Assembly (NCBI RefSeq): GCF_010747415.1
Contig: NZ_JAAGNZ010000003.1
Coordinates: forward strand, 186,001 to 250,000
Reading direction: 5' to 3'
Source: Spirosoma agri
Lineage (GTDB): Bacteria; Bacteroidota; Bacteroidia; Cytophagales; Spirosomataceae
DNA: 64,000 nt
Shown here: piece after piece, positions 34,107-43,435 of the stretch
How positions within the stretch are numbered: position 1 is the stretch's first letter
Layout of the letters: each line of letters begins with the position of its first letter
The notes under the pieces: generated by a model
What the model was told of the DNA's origin: nothing
Database searches by the model: none
What the model saw: the letters and a program-made list of their open reading frames with translations, nothing else
Translations under genes and position numbers: made by a program

Positions 34107-37100
34107 ATGAAACCAGCCCCTGTTCCATCCGGACGCATTTATCTGCTGGGTGCATCGGCTCTGTTGCTGCTGCTCTTTATAAAGCTGTATATCAATTTGA
34201 TACCAGCACTAGATCGAACTAAAGAAGCCATTACTTCCGGGCAGGCACTAACGCTGGAAACGGGCCTTACGTCAACCTCGATTCAGCGGCTTCTAACCAA
34301 TGGCAACTACTACACCGACCCGCGTGATGCGGCTCTTGTCGGCGATTCCCTATCGGCCAAACTTGCTCAGAACAGCGCTCTGGATAATTTAGGCGCGATC
34401 AACAAACGGCAAATTTCGGTCGTTGCCCCCCTGGGGTGGCGAAGCCGGATAGGGGGTTCCGATTTTCAAAACCGGCTCCAGTTGTCTCGTCAGCAAATGG
34501 GCTTCGATTCCGTGCTGTACGGGCGTGAACTCAATAATCCGAAAGCTTATTCAGCCACAGTACAGGCAGGGAGTGGACGGGTAGCGATATCAGGTAGGGT
34601 CACGCGGGATGATCACCCAATGGACGGTGTATTGGTTCAGCTCAAACGCCATCTGCCGACAGCCCAGCCGGATACCCTGCGCGACCGCTTCATCTACGCC
34701 CGAACCGACGCCGATGGTCATTTTAGTTTTGCTGGTCTGACAGATGGGGCTGCCTACAGCGTGGTACCCCTCAAACCCGGCTTCGAGTTTGGGAGTCGGC
34801 GGGGCACAAACCGGCTGACCAGCGATCAGGATTTTACGTTTACCGCACGGCCGCACCAGCTTCGGTTGATCGGGTCGGTGGTATATGGTCAGCTCAAAAC
34901 GGACCACGCACTGACGGTGCGTTCGACAACAAAGTTCACCTGGCAATTCTGGTCGATTATCGCCCTCTTCTTACTTGCTTTCTGGGCCGTGCAGGGATTC
35001 TGGTCACTCCGGCGTTTCCAGCCCGATCCGTTGCTGTTACCCGTGTTGATGCTGTTAACGGGTATATCCGTACTCACGCTGCTGGCCATTCAGGACCCGT
35101 TGCAGGACACACTGTATGCCTGGCAAACGGTACAGGGCATCGTGATTGGGCTTGTTGGAATGACCGTAATATCCCAGCTGAACATAGGCCGATTCTACGC
35201 TGACTGGCGCTATGACTGGTTGTTTGCCTTTCGTGATCGAACATCCGTCCGCTTATCGGGCTGGACGTGGTTGGTGCTCGCCGTCGGATTGGCTACGCTA
35301 ACGTTACTCGTTGGTTCGGGACCGGAGGGGAGCGGAGTACGGGTAAATCTATCGCTCTTTGGCCTGAGCGTTCAGCCCAGCGAAATCACCAAATACCTGC
35401 TGCTGCTGTTCTTTGCCGGATTTTTTGCGGCCAATGAGCAACAGATCCGGCAGCTACCCGACTTACGGTGGCGTTTTGCCGTGAGCTTCGGCGCACTGGC
35501 TGGCGCGGGTTCGTTGATGTTTCTCTACCTGCTGCTTGGTGATATGGGTCCGGCACTGGTCGTCTGTTTTACGTTCCTGTTGTTTTATAGTATCGCCCGT
35601 GGCAATCTACCGCTAACCTTGTCTGCTGGCGTTGGTTATGGGTTGGCACTGTGGTTGCTACCTGGTTGGCTGGCGGCTCTGGTCAGCATCGTCGCGGTGA
35701 TTGGCTACATGATCTGGCGCGGTCAGGCCCGATCAATGACCCGGCTTGGCTGGGCGGCCTTACTAACGGAGGCCCCAATTTTGCTCTTACTGGTTATGAC
35801 CCTGTTTGCCTTTGGCGATCAATTACCCTTCGTGGGGAGCCGTCTGGCTGACCGGAAGGCGATGTGGCTTAGTCCCTGGAATAACGACGTGTATGGCGGT
35901 GATCATCTGGCTCACGCCTTCTGGACACTGGCCTCCGGTGGCTGGTTTGGGCAGGGGTTGGGTAAAGGAGCCGCGAATGCTATGCCTGCCGCTCATACCG
36001 ACATGATCTTGCCGAGTATCGGTGAAGAACTGGGTGGAATCGGTGTCATTTCCGTGTTTCTGCTCTTTGGCATTTTACTGCATCGAATCTTTCTGCACGC
36101 CCGACGGGCTGGTCAGCCATTCAGCTTTTTTCTGATAGCCGGTATTGCGCTGGCAACCGGCGTTCAGTTTCTCCTTATTGCGGGCGGCTCAATTGGCCTT
36201 TTACCCCTTACGGGGATCAGCGTACCGTTTTTGAGCTACGGTAAAATCTCCCTGATCATCAACCTCATTGCGATGGGAGCGGTATTTAGCGTAGCGAGTC
36301 GGCCCGGTCAGGTCACGCAACGACAATACCTCGAAACGCATTACGACGTGGTATTGATGGCGGGCATTTCGGGTTTCCTGATCGGCGTTCTGATTTTAGT
36401 TGGCCGTTTGCTGCCGATTATCGGCTGGCGAGGCAGCGACTACATCGTTCGTCCGACCCGCGTGGTTACGCGCAACGGCGATCCCGTTTACAGCTATAAT
36501 CCCCGGATTGAGCGGCTGACGAGAGCGTTAGCGTCCGGTACTATTTATGATCGAAACGGATTGATACTGGCCACCAGCTCACCGAAGTTAGTCGATCAGC
36601 AGTTGTCCCGGCTGCGCGAAAGTGGCCTGAAATCGGAGCAGGTGCGTACACTTACCCAAAAGCGGCTACAACGGTATTACCCCTTTGGCGAACACCTGTT
36701 CTTCTGGGTGGGCGACCTGAATACGCAACTGTTCTGGGGACAGAGCAACGGGTATTTCGCCGAGGCTACCCATTTCAGCGAACTGCGTGGTTTCAACAGT
36801 CGCCCCCGTAAGACGGATCTTGTAACCACTGATTATCGAGCCGACCGGTTCAGCCCATCCGTCGAACTGACGCGCACACTGTCGGTTTACGACTACAGTG
36901 AACTGGCTCCGGCCCTGCGGGCGGGCTTAGATAGTGACGAGGTAGCAAAGCGCAAGGCACAGAACCGCGACCTGCACCTGAGTGTCAATGCCGACCTTCA
37001 GGTGGCGCTGCAAAAGGCACTGGCGACCTCGGACTACACGGATCATCGGCTGTCGGTAGTTGTGCTGGATGCGGGCTCGGGCGACGTGCTGGCCTCAGCA

Positions 37101-38087
37101 ATGTATCCGTTGCCAAACCTAAAAACGCCCGAACCGATGCTGCTGGCTGATCGGGACCGGATAAAATTACCCTATTTGGTGACCGAGCGGGATTTAGGCA
37201 TGACGTACCCAACGGCTCCCGGCTCGACGGCTAAAATCCTGACCGCCACCGCTGCGTTCAATAAACTGGGCTCATCGGCGTCGGGGGTCAGTTACCCCAT
37301 TTTCTGTGAGGAAATCATCCGGCGGGGTGCCCGCGAATCGGAGCCCTGTAACGAATCGGTTGACATGCGAAAAGCCATCGTCCGGTCGAGCAACGTCTAT
37401 TTTATCCGAATGGCTAACGATAACAAGCTGGATACTGAACTGGCTGACCTGTATCTGTCGACGGGAATGAATGTCGATTTGATTGGCGGCTACTCCTTTT
37501 CGAACACAAACACCGACGACGAACGGACTAAGATTCTACGCCACTGGCGCGATTCGTCCTTCGTTGTGCGCCGGAACCTATACCAGAGTACGCAATACCC
37601 CAGGCGTTACCGCAGCGAGTTTTCGGGGCTGGCCTGGGGGCAGGGACAACTCACCTCGACACCGGCCTCGATGGCCAGAATGGCCGGTGCGATTGCCAAC
37701 AAAGGCATTATGCAACCGTCGCGCTACGTTGTTAGTCAGGCGGGTAAACCACAGGCCATTTCTACGGGTCAGCCGATCATACGCCGGGCTGACTATGCGG
37801 AGCAGTTACAGGAGTTTATGATTGACCAGTCGAATCCATCGGGCGGACGGAATAAAATCAGTATCGCCCGGGTGGCGGGAAAGACGGGTACGCCCGAACG
37901 AATGGTACTGGGAAACCGGCGTAACGATGGTTGGTTCGTCTTTTTTGCTCCTACGGCCAACGGACGATCACATACCGTAACCTGCATCCGTATCGAATTA
38001 GGCGATTCATCCGCCGATGCCGTTCAACTCGCCAACACGGTCGTCGCGCCAATTTTACAACAACGAGGTTATCTAGGAAGCTTTTGA
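34107..38087 (+). CDS. SEDS glycosyltransferase fused to class B PBP
   Basis: 1326 residues. Order: a transmembrane helix (about 10-30), a non-membrane region with a carboxypeptidase-regulatory-like beta domain (about 145-240; GRVTRDDHPMDGVLVQLKRH), an FtsW/RodA (SEDS) unit of about ten helices (about 275-775), another helix, then a class B penicillin-binding protein (about 790-1326). SEDS signatures: VQPSEITKY, LLGDMGPALV, HTDMILPSIGEELG (catalytic Asp632), PLTGISVPFLSYG. Transpeptidase signatures: S1040-T-A-K, S1094-S-N, K1259-T-G. It should both polymerise lipid II and cross-link peptidoglycan. In most bacteria these are two proteins (RodA/PBP2, FtsW/FtsI). Here both active sites are intact in one chain, next to kinases and a phosphatase. 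Confidence 0.93.
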   Translation: MKPAPVPSGRIYLLGASALLLLLFIKLYINLIPALDRTKEAITSGQALTLETGLTSTSIQRLLTNGNYYTDPRDAALVGDSLSAKLAQNSALDNLGAINKRQISVVAPLGWRSRIGGSDFQNRLQLSRQQMGFDSVLYGRELNNPKAYSATVQAGSGRVAISGRVTRDDHPMDGVLVQLKRHLPTAQPDTLRDRFIYARTDADGHFSFAGLTDGAAYSVVPLKPGFEFGSRRGTNRLTSDQDFTFTARPHQLRLIGSVVYGQLKTDHALTVRSTTKFTWQFWSIIALFLLAFWAVQGFWSLRRFQPDPLLLPVLMLLTGISVLTLLAIQDPLQDTLYAWQTVQGIVIGLVGMTVISQLNIGRFYADWRYDWLFAFRDRTSVRLSGWTWLVLAVGLATLTLLVGSGPEGSGVRVNLSLFGLSVQPSEITKYLLLLFFAGFFAANEQQIRQLPDLRWRFAVSFGALAGAGSLMFLYLLLGDMGPALVVCFTFLLFYSIARGNLPLTLSAGVGYGLALWLLPGWLAALVSIVAVIGYMIWRGQARSMTRLGWAALLTEAPILLLLVMTLFAFGDQLPFVGSRLADRKAMWLSPWNNDVYGGDHLAHAFWTLASGGWFGQGLGKGAANAMPAAHTDMILPSIGEELGGIGVISVFLLFGILLHRIFLHARRAGQPFSFFLIAGIALATGVQFLLIAGGSIGLLPLTGISVPFLSYGKISLIINLIAMGAVFSVASRPGQVTQRQYLETHYDVVLMAGISGFLIGVLILVGRLLPIIGWRGSDYIVRPTRVVTRNGDPVYSYNPRIERLTRALASGTIYDRNGLILATSSPKLVDQQLSRLRESGLKSEQVRTLTQKRLQRYYPFGEHLFFWVGDLNTQLFWGQSNGYFAEATHFSELRGFNSRPRKTDLVTTDYRADRFSPSVELTRTLSVYDYSELAPALRAGLDSDEVAKRKAQNRDLHLSVNADLQVALQKALATSDYTDHRLSVVVLDAGSGDVLASAMYPLPNLKTPEPMLLADRDRIKLPYLVTERDLGMTYPTAPGSTAKILTATAAFNKLGSSASGVSYPIFCEEIIRRGARESEPCNESVDMRKAIVRSSNVYFIRMANDNKLDTELADLYLSTGMNVDLIGGYSFSNTNTDDERTKILRHWRDSSFVVRRNLYQSTQYPRRYRSEFSGLAWGQGQLTSTPASMARMAGAIANKGIMQPSRYVVSQAGKPQAISTGQPIIRRADYAEQLQEFMIDQSNPSGGRNKISIARVAGKTGTPERMVLGNRRNDGWFVFFAPTANGRSHTVTCIRIELGDSSADAVQLANTVVAPILQQRGYLGSF

Positions 38088-38121
38088 TTCCGGTAAAACC
38101 AATTGTTAACCGATTCAGCCA

Positions 38122-39015
38122 ATGACTATTCTGGAACAAGTAAAAAATCTGTTTGGCTTTACATCTGCCCAGCCCAACGCACCAATCAAATCACCCGAAC
38201 AGACGGACTCATCGATCATTGCACCGAAACCGTTGCCAGCGGGGCCACCGCCAGCCGCGCAGCGACGTGATCAGATCCTGCGGTTTATCGTTGGAAAGTT
38301 ACGTGCTTACCAAAACGAGCCCCTAACAACGCCGGTGACGCTTCAGCTGTCAGTGGTTTTCGCCAGTGCCGAAGAAGAGGAAGTCTATCGGGTAGCCCTG
38401 TGGGCCAGTCAACCAAAGAAATTTCAGGACGAGCTGAATCGTCAATTAGCTGATAACTACATCAACTTACCCCGAAACTGGCAGTTTACATACAGCCTCC
38501 TGGCAGATGAGCTACCCACTGACTGTACCTATCGGGACGGCAATCTGGGCCTAACCGTTATCGATCAAACGAAACCGGCGGGTGCACCGATCCGGGCTAA
38601 ACTAATCGCCCTGGTCGGACAGACGGAGCAAGCGGATTATGTCCTTGATCCCGCTCAAAAGACCAGCTTCTGCATTGGCCGAGGTCATTCGACGCAAACC
38701 TCGTCGGGGCGCGTCCGCACCAACGATATTGTGTTCCTGAACGATGATGACGCTGGTTTCGATCCGCAACGAGGAGTGGGAAATGGGGCCGTTAGCCGGT
38801 CTCATGCGACCATTCGGTACGACGAAGCACAGCAGCGGTATACACTCCTCGTCGACCAGGGCGGCTTACCGGCCAGCGGCAACAAAACTAAAATTTTACA
38901 CCCCGATAACAGCATCGAACGGGCCGACATTTCGGGCATGGGCTACCCATTGGTAGATGGTGACCAGGTTGAGCTAGGTGGCGAGGTCACGCTGTTGTTT
39001 GAAATAATGAAGTGA
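38122..39015 (+). CDS. FHA-domain protein
   Basis: 297 residues. The N-terminal 60 residues are Pro/Ala-rich. A middle domain (about 55-150; LRFIVGKLRAYQNEPLTTPV) is unrecognised and could be a binding module. The C-terminal FHA domain (about 175-297) keeps FCIGRGHS, NDIVFLND, the key VSRSHATIRYD (Arg/Ser/His for phosphothreonine binding), NKTKIL and a final VTLLFEI strand. It should recognise a phosphothreonine made by the upstream kinases. It starts 34 bp after the SEDS-PBP gene and closes the operon, a position like fhaB in actinobacterial loci. Confidence 0.88.
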   Translation: MTILEQVKNLFGFTSAQPNAPIKSPEQTDSSIIAPKPLPAGPPPAAQRRDQILRFIVGKLRAYQNEPLTTPVTLQLSVVFASAEEEEVYRVALWASQPKKFQDELNRQLADNYINLPRNWQFTYSLLADELPTDCTYRDGNLGLTVIDQTKPAGAPIRAKLIALVGQTEQADYVLDPAQKTSFCIGRGHSTQTSSGRVRTNDIVFLNDDDAGFDPQRGVGNGAVSRSHATIRYDEAQQRYTLLVDQGGLPASGNKTKILHPDNSIERADISGMGYPLVDGDQVELGGEVTLLFEIMK

Positions 39016-39137
39016 TTGCTTGCGTGAAGAATGCGCCTGGAAGTTTGTGGATCGGTCTGCTTTTCAGCTATTTTTGAGCGCTAGGTTGGTCTTTTGCCAA
39101 CAACTGCCATCGAACCTCGAACCAACCCAATACGCTG

Positions 39138-40385
39138 ATGAATCGTCGTTTCTCCCTATTGTTCGCTTCCCCACTGATCAGTACGGTCTGCCTCCTTTGC
39201 CTGTTGCTACCAACTCACTGGATTCCGCTGTCGCCGGATTTACCCAAAGAGCGAGCTACTCCCATCCGGACAGCTGCTGACCAGACAGACCAGTATCTGC
39301 CTTACCTGAAAGGAAAGCGGATTGGCATGGTGGTCAACCAGACATCCATCATCGGCTCGAAACCCAGCGTAGACAGTTTGTTAAATCGGGGGGTTCAGAT
39401 CGTGAAGATTTTTGGTCCTGAACACGGCTTTCGGGGCAATGCCAGCAACGGCGCGAAAGTGTCCGATGAGGTTGATGCTAAAACCGGGATTCCCGTCATC
39501 TCATTGTATGGCAAGAACAAAAAACCATCGCGCGAACAACTGGCCGACATTGATCTGCTCATTTACGATATTCAGGACGTGGGAGCCCGGTTTTACACGT
39601 ACATCAATACGCTGGATCACGTGATGGAAGCGTGTGCGGAAAACAACAAAGAACTCGTCATTCTGGATCGACCCAATCCGAATGGGTATTGCGTTGACGG
39701 ACCCATTTTGGAGGATCACCTGCATTCGGGTATCGGAATGCATCGCATTCCCATCACCCACGGCATGACCATTGCCGAATTCGCGCAACTCATCAATGGC
39801 GAAGGCTGGCTGCCCAATAAAGCAATCTGTAAGCTTCACATCCTCAAAGTAGCGAATTATAGCCACGATCTGCCTTATGAGCTGCCCGTTATGCCTTCCC
39901 CGAACCTCAATACGCAGCAATCAATTTTGCTCTATCCCAGTATCTGTATGTTTGAAGGCACCATAATCAGTCAGGGACGGGGTACGTATATGCCGTTTAC
40001 GGTGCTCGGTGCCCCGGCGCTCAAAGGCAAATATGCTTTCTCATTTCGGCCTGTCAGTCTGAAAGGAATGAGTGAGTCCCCGCTTCACCAGGACACCGAT
40101 TGCTACGGCTTGGATTTACGGAAGTACGATACCAGCAAGCTACGAAAAACAGGGCGGATCAATTTGGGCTGGCTCATGGAGTTGTATAAAGCGTATCCCG
40201 ATAAAGATCGCTTTTTTGATGCATCACAAAGTAAAGCGATGGGCAGTTTCGACAAGCTGGTGGGTACCGAAAATCTCAGACGTCAGATCATTGCGGGTAC
40301 GTCAGAGGACGAAATTCGCCGGAGTTGGGAGCCGGGTCTGTCGGCGTTCAAAACTACCCGAAAAAAGTACCTGCTCTATCCCTAG
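39138..40385 (+). CDS. DUF1343/NamZ-like exo-N-acetylmuramidase
   Basis: 415 residues with an N-terminal signal peptide (LLFASPLISTVCLLCLLLP). The body matches DUF1343: KGKRIGMVVNQTSI, FGPEHGFRGNASNGAK, YDIQDVGARFYTYINTLDHV, LDRPNPNGYCVDGPIL, and EGTIISQGRGTY. NamZ of Bacillus, from this family (GH171), removes MurNAc from the non-reducing end of peptidoglycan fragments. It is therefore probably a periplasmic cell-wall recycling enzyme. It lies 122 bp after the FHA gene on the same strand and may extend the cell-wall operon. Confidence 0.85.
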   Translation: MNRRFSLLFASPLISTVCLLCLLLPTHWIPLSPDLPKERATPIRTAADQTDQYLPYLKGKRIGMVVNQTSIIGSKPSVDSLLNRGVQIVKIFGPEHGFRGNASNGAKVSDEVDAKTGIPVISLYGKNKKPSREQLADIDLLIYDIQDVGARFYTYINTLDHVMEACAENNKELVILDRPNPNGYCVDGPILEDHLHSGIGMHRIPITHGMTIAEFAQLINGEGWLPNKAICKLHILKVANYSHDLPYELPVMPSPNLNTQQSILLYPSICMFEGTIISQGRGTYMPFTVLGAPALKGKYAFSFRPVSLKGMSESPLHQDTDCYGLDLRKYDTSKLRKTGRINLGWLMELYKAYPDKDRFFDASQSKAMGSFDKLVGTENLRRQIIAGTSEDEIRRSWEPGLSAFKTTRKKYLLYP

Positions 40386-40469
40386 AACCAGTAAGTAACT
40401 AGCTTCCCCGATCTATGAAGAAAGTGGCTCAAGCGATGAATTCGGTGTTTGATAGACTCAAATTAGGGA

Positions 40470-41468
40470 TTACGGTTTGTAAGGTTTGCCAACAACCAAC
40501 TTACTGCCCGAAAAGTCTACTTCGAACAACTGAGGATACCGCATGGTGCGCCCATCAACACTTCTGTGACTATGCACGGACATCAGCCACTTTCCGTTCA
40601 GGGTCTGAAACAGCATACCATGGCCATAATTTGGTGGCGTTATCGGTTCTTTTTCCTGTATCCAGGGGCCATCCAGCGTACCACTTTTTGAATAAGCAAC
40701 CCCTTGCGTATACACATCGTAGATCCAGCTAGTCCACAGCATACCCAGCCTACCGGTTCCAGTATTGAATAAAAAGGGGCCATCCGTCACCTTATTTGGG
40801 CCCGTCGAGCCCTTGACGTTTTCACGACTCCACGGGCTCTCGCTGGCTCGGAAAAGCAATTTTCCGTCGCCGATCGATCCACTTAAATCGGGCTTCAGCT
40901 CTATTTTCTCGATGGTTCCGTTCTGATTTTGCAGCCACTCATAGCAGTAGACCATGTACGGCTTCCCGTCTTTGTCTACCCAAAATGTACCATCCAACGT
41001 GGGTTTGCTGGCGGGCAAATAGGTCGGATCGCTCATGGGCACATAAGGACCGTCGGCATTATCACTGACTAAAACATGACTGGCACGACGTTCGATAACG
41101 TTCTCACCAACCGTATCGATTTTTACCGCCCTGTTGGTGAAGGTGGCAAAGTAGTAATACTTGTCTTTGTAGTGGTGCAGTTCGGCGGCCCAGCTCATCG
41201 GATTCGGTCCCATCCAGGATGCTGGGTCTGTTTTAGCGATGACAAAAGGACCGGTCCACTTTTTCAGGTCTTTGCTTTTCCACAGCATACCACCGGTCCC
41301 CGTCATGTAGTAGGTGGCTGTTTTTTTATCCGCCAGGATGAACGGATCGCTCAGGCGGATGGAATCCAGAGGAATATCCTGTCGTACTACCGGCGGTTGA
41401 TGTTGCGAAAAAACCTGGCTCAATGTAGCCATCAGTAAGGCTACGGTTGCCAGCATTTGTTTACCCAT
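40470..41468 (-). CDS. Glycoside hydrolase family 43-like protein
   Basis: 332 residues from the ATG at 41468, which begins a signal peptide (MGKQMLATVALLMATLSQVF); the frame is open to 41519. Five-blade propeller pattern: IRLSDPFILADKKTATYYMT (catalytic base Asp), SKDLKKWTGPFVI, NPMSWAAELHHYKDKYYYFA (acid Glu region), PTLDGTFWVDKDGKPYMVYC, and VTDGPFLFNTGTGRLGMLWT. GH43 enzymes cut arabinose or xylose side groups from plant polysaccharides. Secreted or periplasmic. It converges on the NamZ-like gene and is single. Confidence 0.87.
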   Translation of the reverse strand: MGKQMLATVALLMATLSQVFSQHQPPVVRQDIPLDSIRLSDPFILADKKTATYYMTGTGGMLWKSKDLKKWTGPFVIAKTDPASWMGPNPMSWAAELHHYKDKYYYFATFTNRAVKIDTVGENVIERRASHVLVSDNADGPYVPMSDPTYLPASKPTLDGTFWVDKDGKPYMVYCYEWLQNQNGTIEKIELKPDLSGSIGDGKLLFRASESPWSRENVKGSTGPNKVTDGPFLFNTGTGRLGMLWTSWIYDVYTQGVAYSKSGTLDGPWIQEKEPITPPNYGHGMLFQTLNGKWLMSVHSHRSVDGRTMRYPQLFEVDFSGSKLVVGKPYKP

Positions 41469-41830
41469 TACCCAGTAGTGTGCTCTTTTTGCGAAAACGC
41501 CAGTCCAACTAGTCATCACCTCATCGTTAACTTTTTATCGCGATACTACCGAAACGCCAGCTATCGTATTGTCTAAAGCGTAGTCACCACTATCGCTACT
41601 GTTAGTCATTATTCATTGAGAAAAGCCGTTGTGATCATTGGTTACACGAAGAGCGCGAATCGGACCCGTGCTTTAACAGATTAATTCGGAGCGAAAAATT
41701 GACCCACATGGCGGTAGCATACCCGCTTATTCGCTTGTTGGTCACGAATTGCAGAGCATTCCGTTTTAGTCGTTATCTTGCCTGACCAGTTGGTATTAAT
41801 TTGCCCAGCACCGCAACTTACTCTTACGTT
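41469..41830. other. Divergent promoter region, GH43 / Wzi
   Basis: About 360 bp between divergent genes with no supported frame; it should hold two promoters. No repeat or hairpin of note was seen. Confidence 0.4.
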
Positions 41831-43318
41831 ATGCCCAGACTTTTCCTCTTCATAGGTATTTTCTGGATTACCAGCGCTCAGCTTTGGGCTCAATCAGCCA
41901 GACGGATACAGTACACGTCCGAGCTTGGCGGCTATGCGACACCCAACGCACAAATTCCCTATTGGCTACGGGCTAATCAGTACGGAATCGTACCCATACG
42001 GGGGTCGCTCGGCACACTACGCCTGAGCATGAACAGCGACTATCGGCCCCGAACGGACACAACGGCAAAGCGAACATCCCGATTCGACTGGGGGTTTGGG
42101 GTGAGCGCGGTTGCCAATGTTGGTCCGCGTCTGGTCGAGAACGAATCAACACTGCTTTTGCCGGAAGCCTACGGTAAAGTCCGTTTTGGAAAGGTCGAAC
42201 TATTTGCCGGAAATCGACGTGAAGTATATGGTCTCGGCGATACGGTATTAACATCGGGATTTGTGGCCTGGTCCGGTAACGCGTTGCCTTTCCCTAAAAT
42301 CCAGCTTCACACACCCGATTTTGTCTCGCTCGGCTTCACGAAACACCTGCTGGCCTTCCGCGCTGGTTATGCGCACGGCTGGTTCACGAATACATACATC
42401 CAGGGCAGTTATCTTCACCAGAAATACCTCTATGTGCGACTCGGCAAACCGAGCTGGAAAGTGCGTTTTGTTGCGGGTTTAAACCACCAGGTTCAGTGGG
42501 GCGGACACGCTGCGTATCTGATTGGCAAACCCCTGGCCATCGACGGTCACTTGCCTACGTCGTTTCAGGATTACCTGTCGCTGGTTATCGGCCATTATCC
42601 AGATGCCATTGAAAATGACCGGTTTACCGAATTTGATGGAACCAACCGCGTTGGTAACCACATCGGTAGTTACGACGTAGCGGTGGAATGGAACGGGGCT
42701 GACAACTATTGGCAATTGTATCATCAGCACATTTATGAAGATGCGTCCGGACTGGCGTTGCAGAATGTTCCCGATGGCCTGACCGGGTTGCGTTTTCTGA
42801 ATCGAAAAGGTAGTTCAGGCAGCCGTTTTCGATTGAACCGGCTGGTCGTCGAATGGCTGAGTACGACCAATCAGAGCGGCCCCACATTTGACCAAACGGC
42901 CCGGTGGCAGGGTGGCGACAATTACTTCAACCATAGTCAATATGTAGAAGGCTGGTCGTATAAAGGGCGCACGTTGGGCACACCGTTTATCGCGCCTTAC
43001 ACGGATCTGGCACCCGATGTTGCCAGTACGGCTGGAAGCTTTTATCCGAACAATCGGGTTGTAGCATGGTACTCAGCCGCCGAAGGGACATTTCGGCGTG
43101 GACCCGTTTTAAAAACGCAACTTTCCTACAGTCGAAATTTCGGTACATTTAGCAAACCATATCCGCAAGTACTCCATCAGTTCTCAACACTGGCGTCTGC
43201 CCAGTGGTCACTCAGCCAACGGGCCCGACTAACCCTGACTACTTCGCTGGCCCTCGATCGGGGCGATATGTATCCTGATTCATTCGGCAGCTTCATCAGC
43301 ATTCGCAAGGTCTGGTAG
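41831..43318 (+). CDS. Wzi-family capsule assembly outer-membrane protein
   Basis: 495 residues from the ATG at 41831, which starts a signal peptide (MPRLFLFIGIFWITSAQLWA). The mature protein is rich in amphipathic beta strands with aromatic girdles (GGYATPNAQIPYWLRANQYG; YGKVRFGKVELFAGNRREVY; AGYAHGWFTNTYIQGSYLHQ) and ends in an aromatic residue, as an 18-strand Wzi-like barrel. Wzi anchors capsule polysaccharide to the outer membrane in enterobacteria; Bacteroidota members are assumed to act on capsule or exopolysaccharide. Glf at 48196 could belong to the same surface-sugar activity, but the genes are not adjacent. Confidence 0.85.
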   Translation: MPRLFLFIGIFWITSAQLWAQSARRIQYTSELGGYATPNAQIPYWLRANQYGIVPIRGSLGTLRLSMNSDYRPRTDTTAKRTSRFDWGFGVSAVANVGPRLVENESTLLLPEAYGKVRFGKVELFAGNRREVYGLGDTVLTSGFVAWSGNALPFPKIQLHTPDFVSLGFTKHLLAFRAGYAHGWFTNTYIQGSYLHQKYLYVRLGKPSWKVRFVAGLNHQVQWGGHAAYLIGKPLAIDGHLPTSFQDYLSLVIGHYPDAIENDRFTEFDGTNRVGNHIGSYDVAVEWNGADNYWQLYHQHIYEDASGLALQNVPDGLTGLRFLNRKGSSGSRFRLNRLVVEWLSTTNQSGPTFDQTARWQGGDNYFNHSQYVEGWSYKGRTLGTPFIAPYTDLAPDVASTAGSFYPNNRVVAWYSAAEGTFRRGPVLKTQLSYSRNFGTFSKPYPQVLHQFSTLASAQWSLSQRARLTLTTSLALDRGDMYPDSFGSFISIRKVW

Positions 43319-43435
43319 TGAACGGTGATCCATCGTCAACAATTATCTGGCCTTTCTCTCATTTTTTTTTTTACGAAAAGGCGGTTTATTAAACACTATA
43401 CGTCTCGTTGAGTTACGGATTCAAACTCAGCACAT

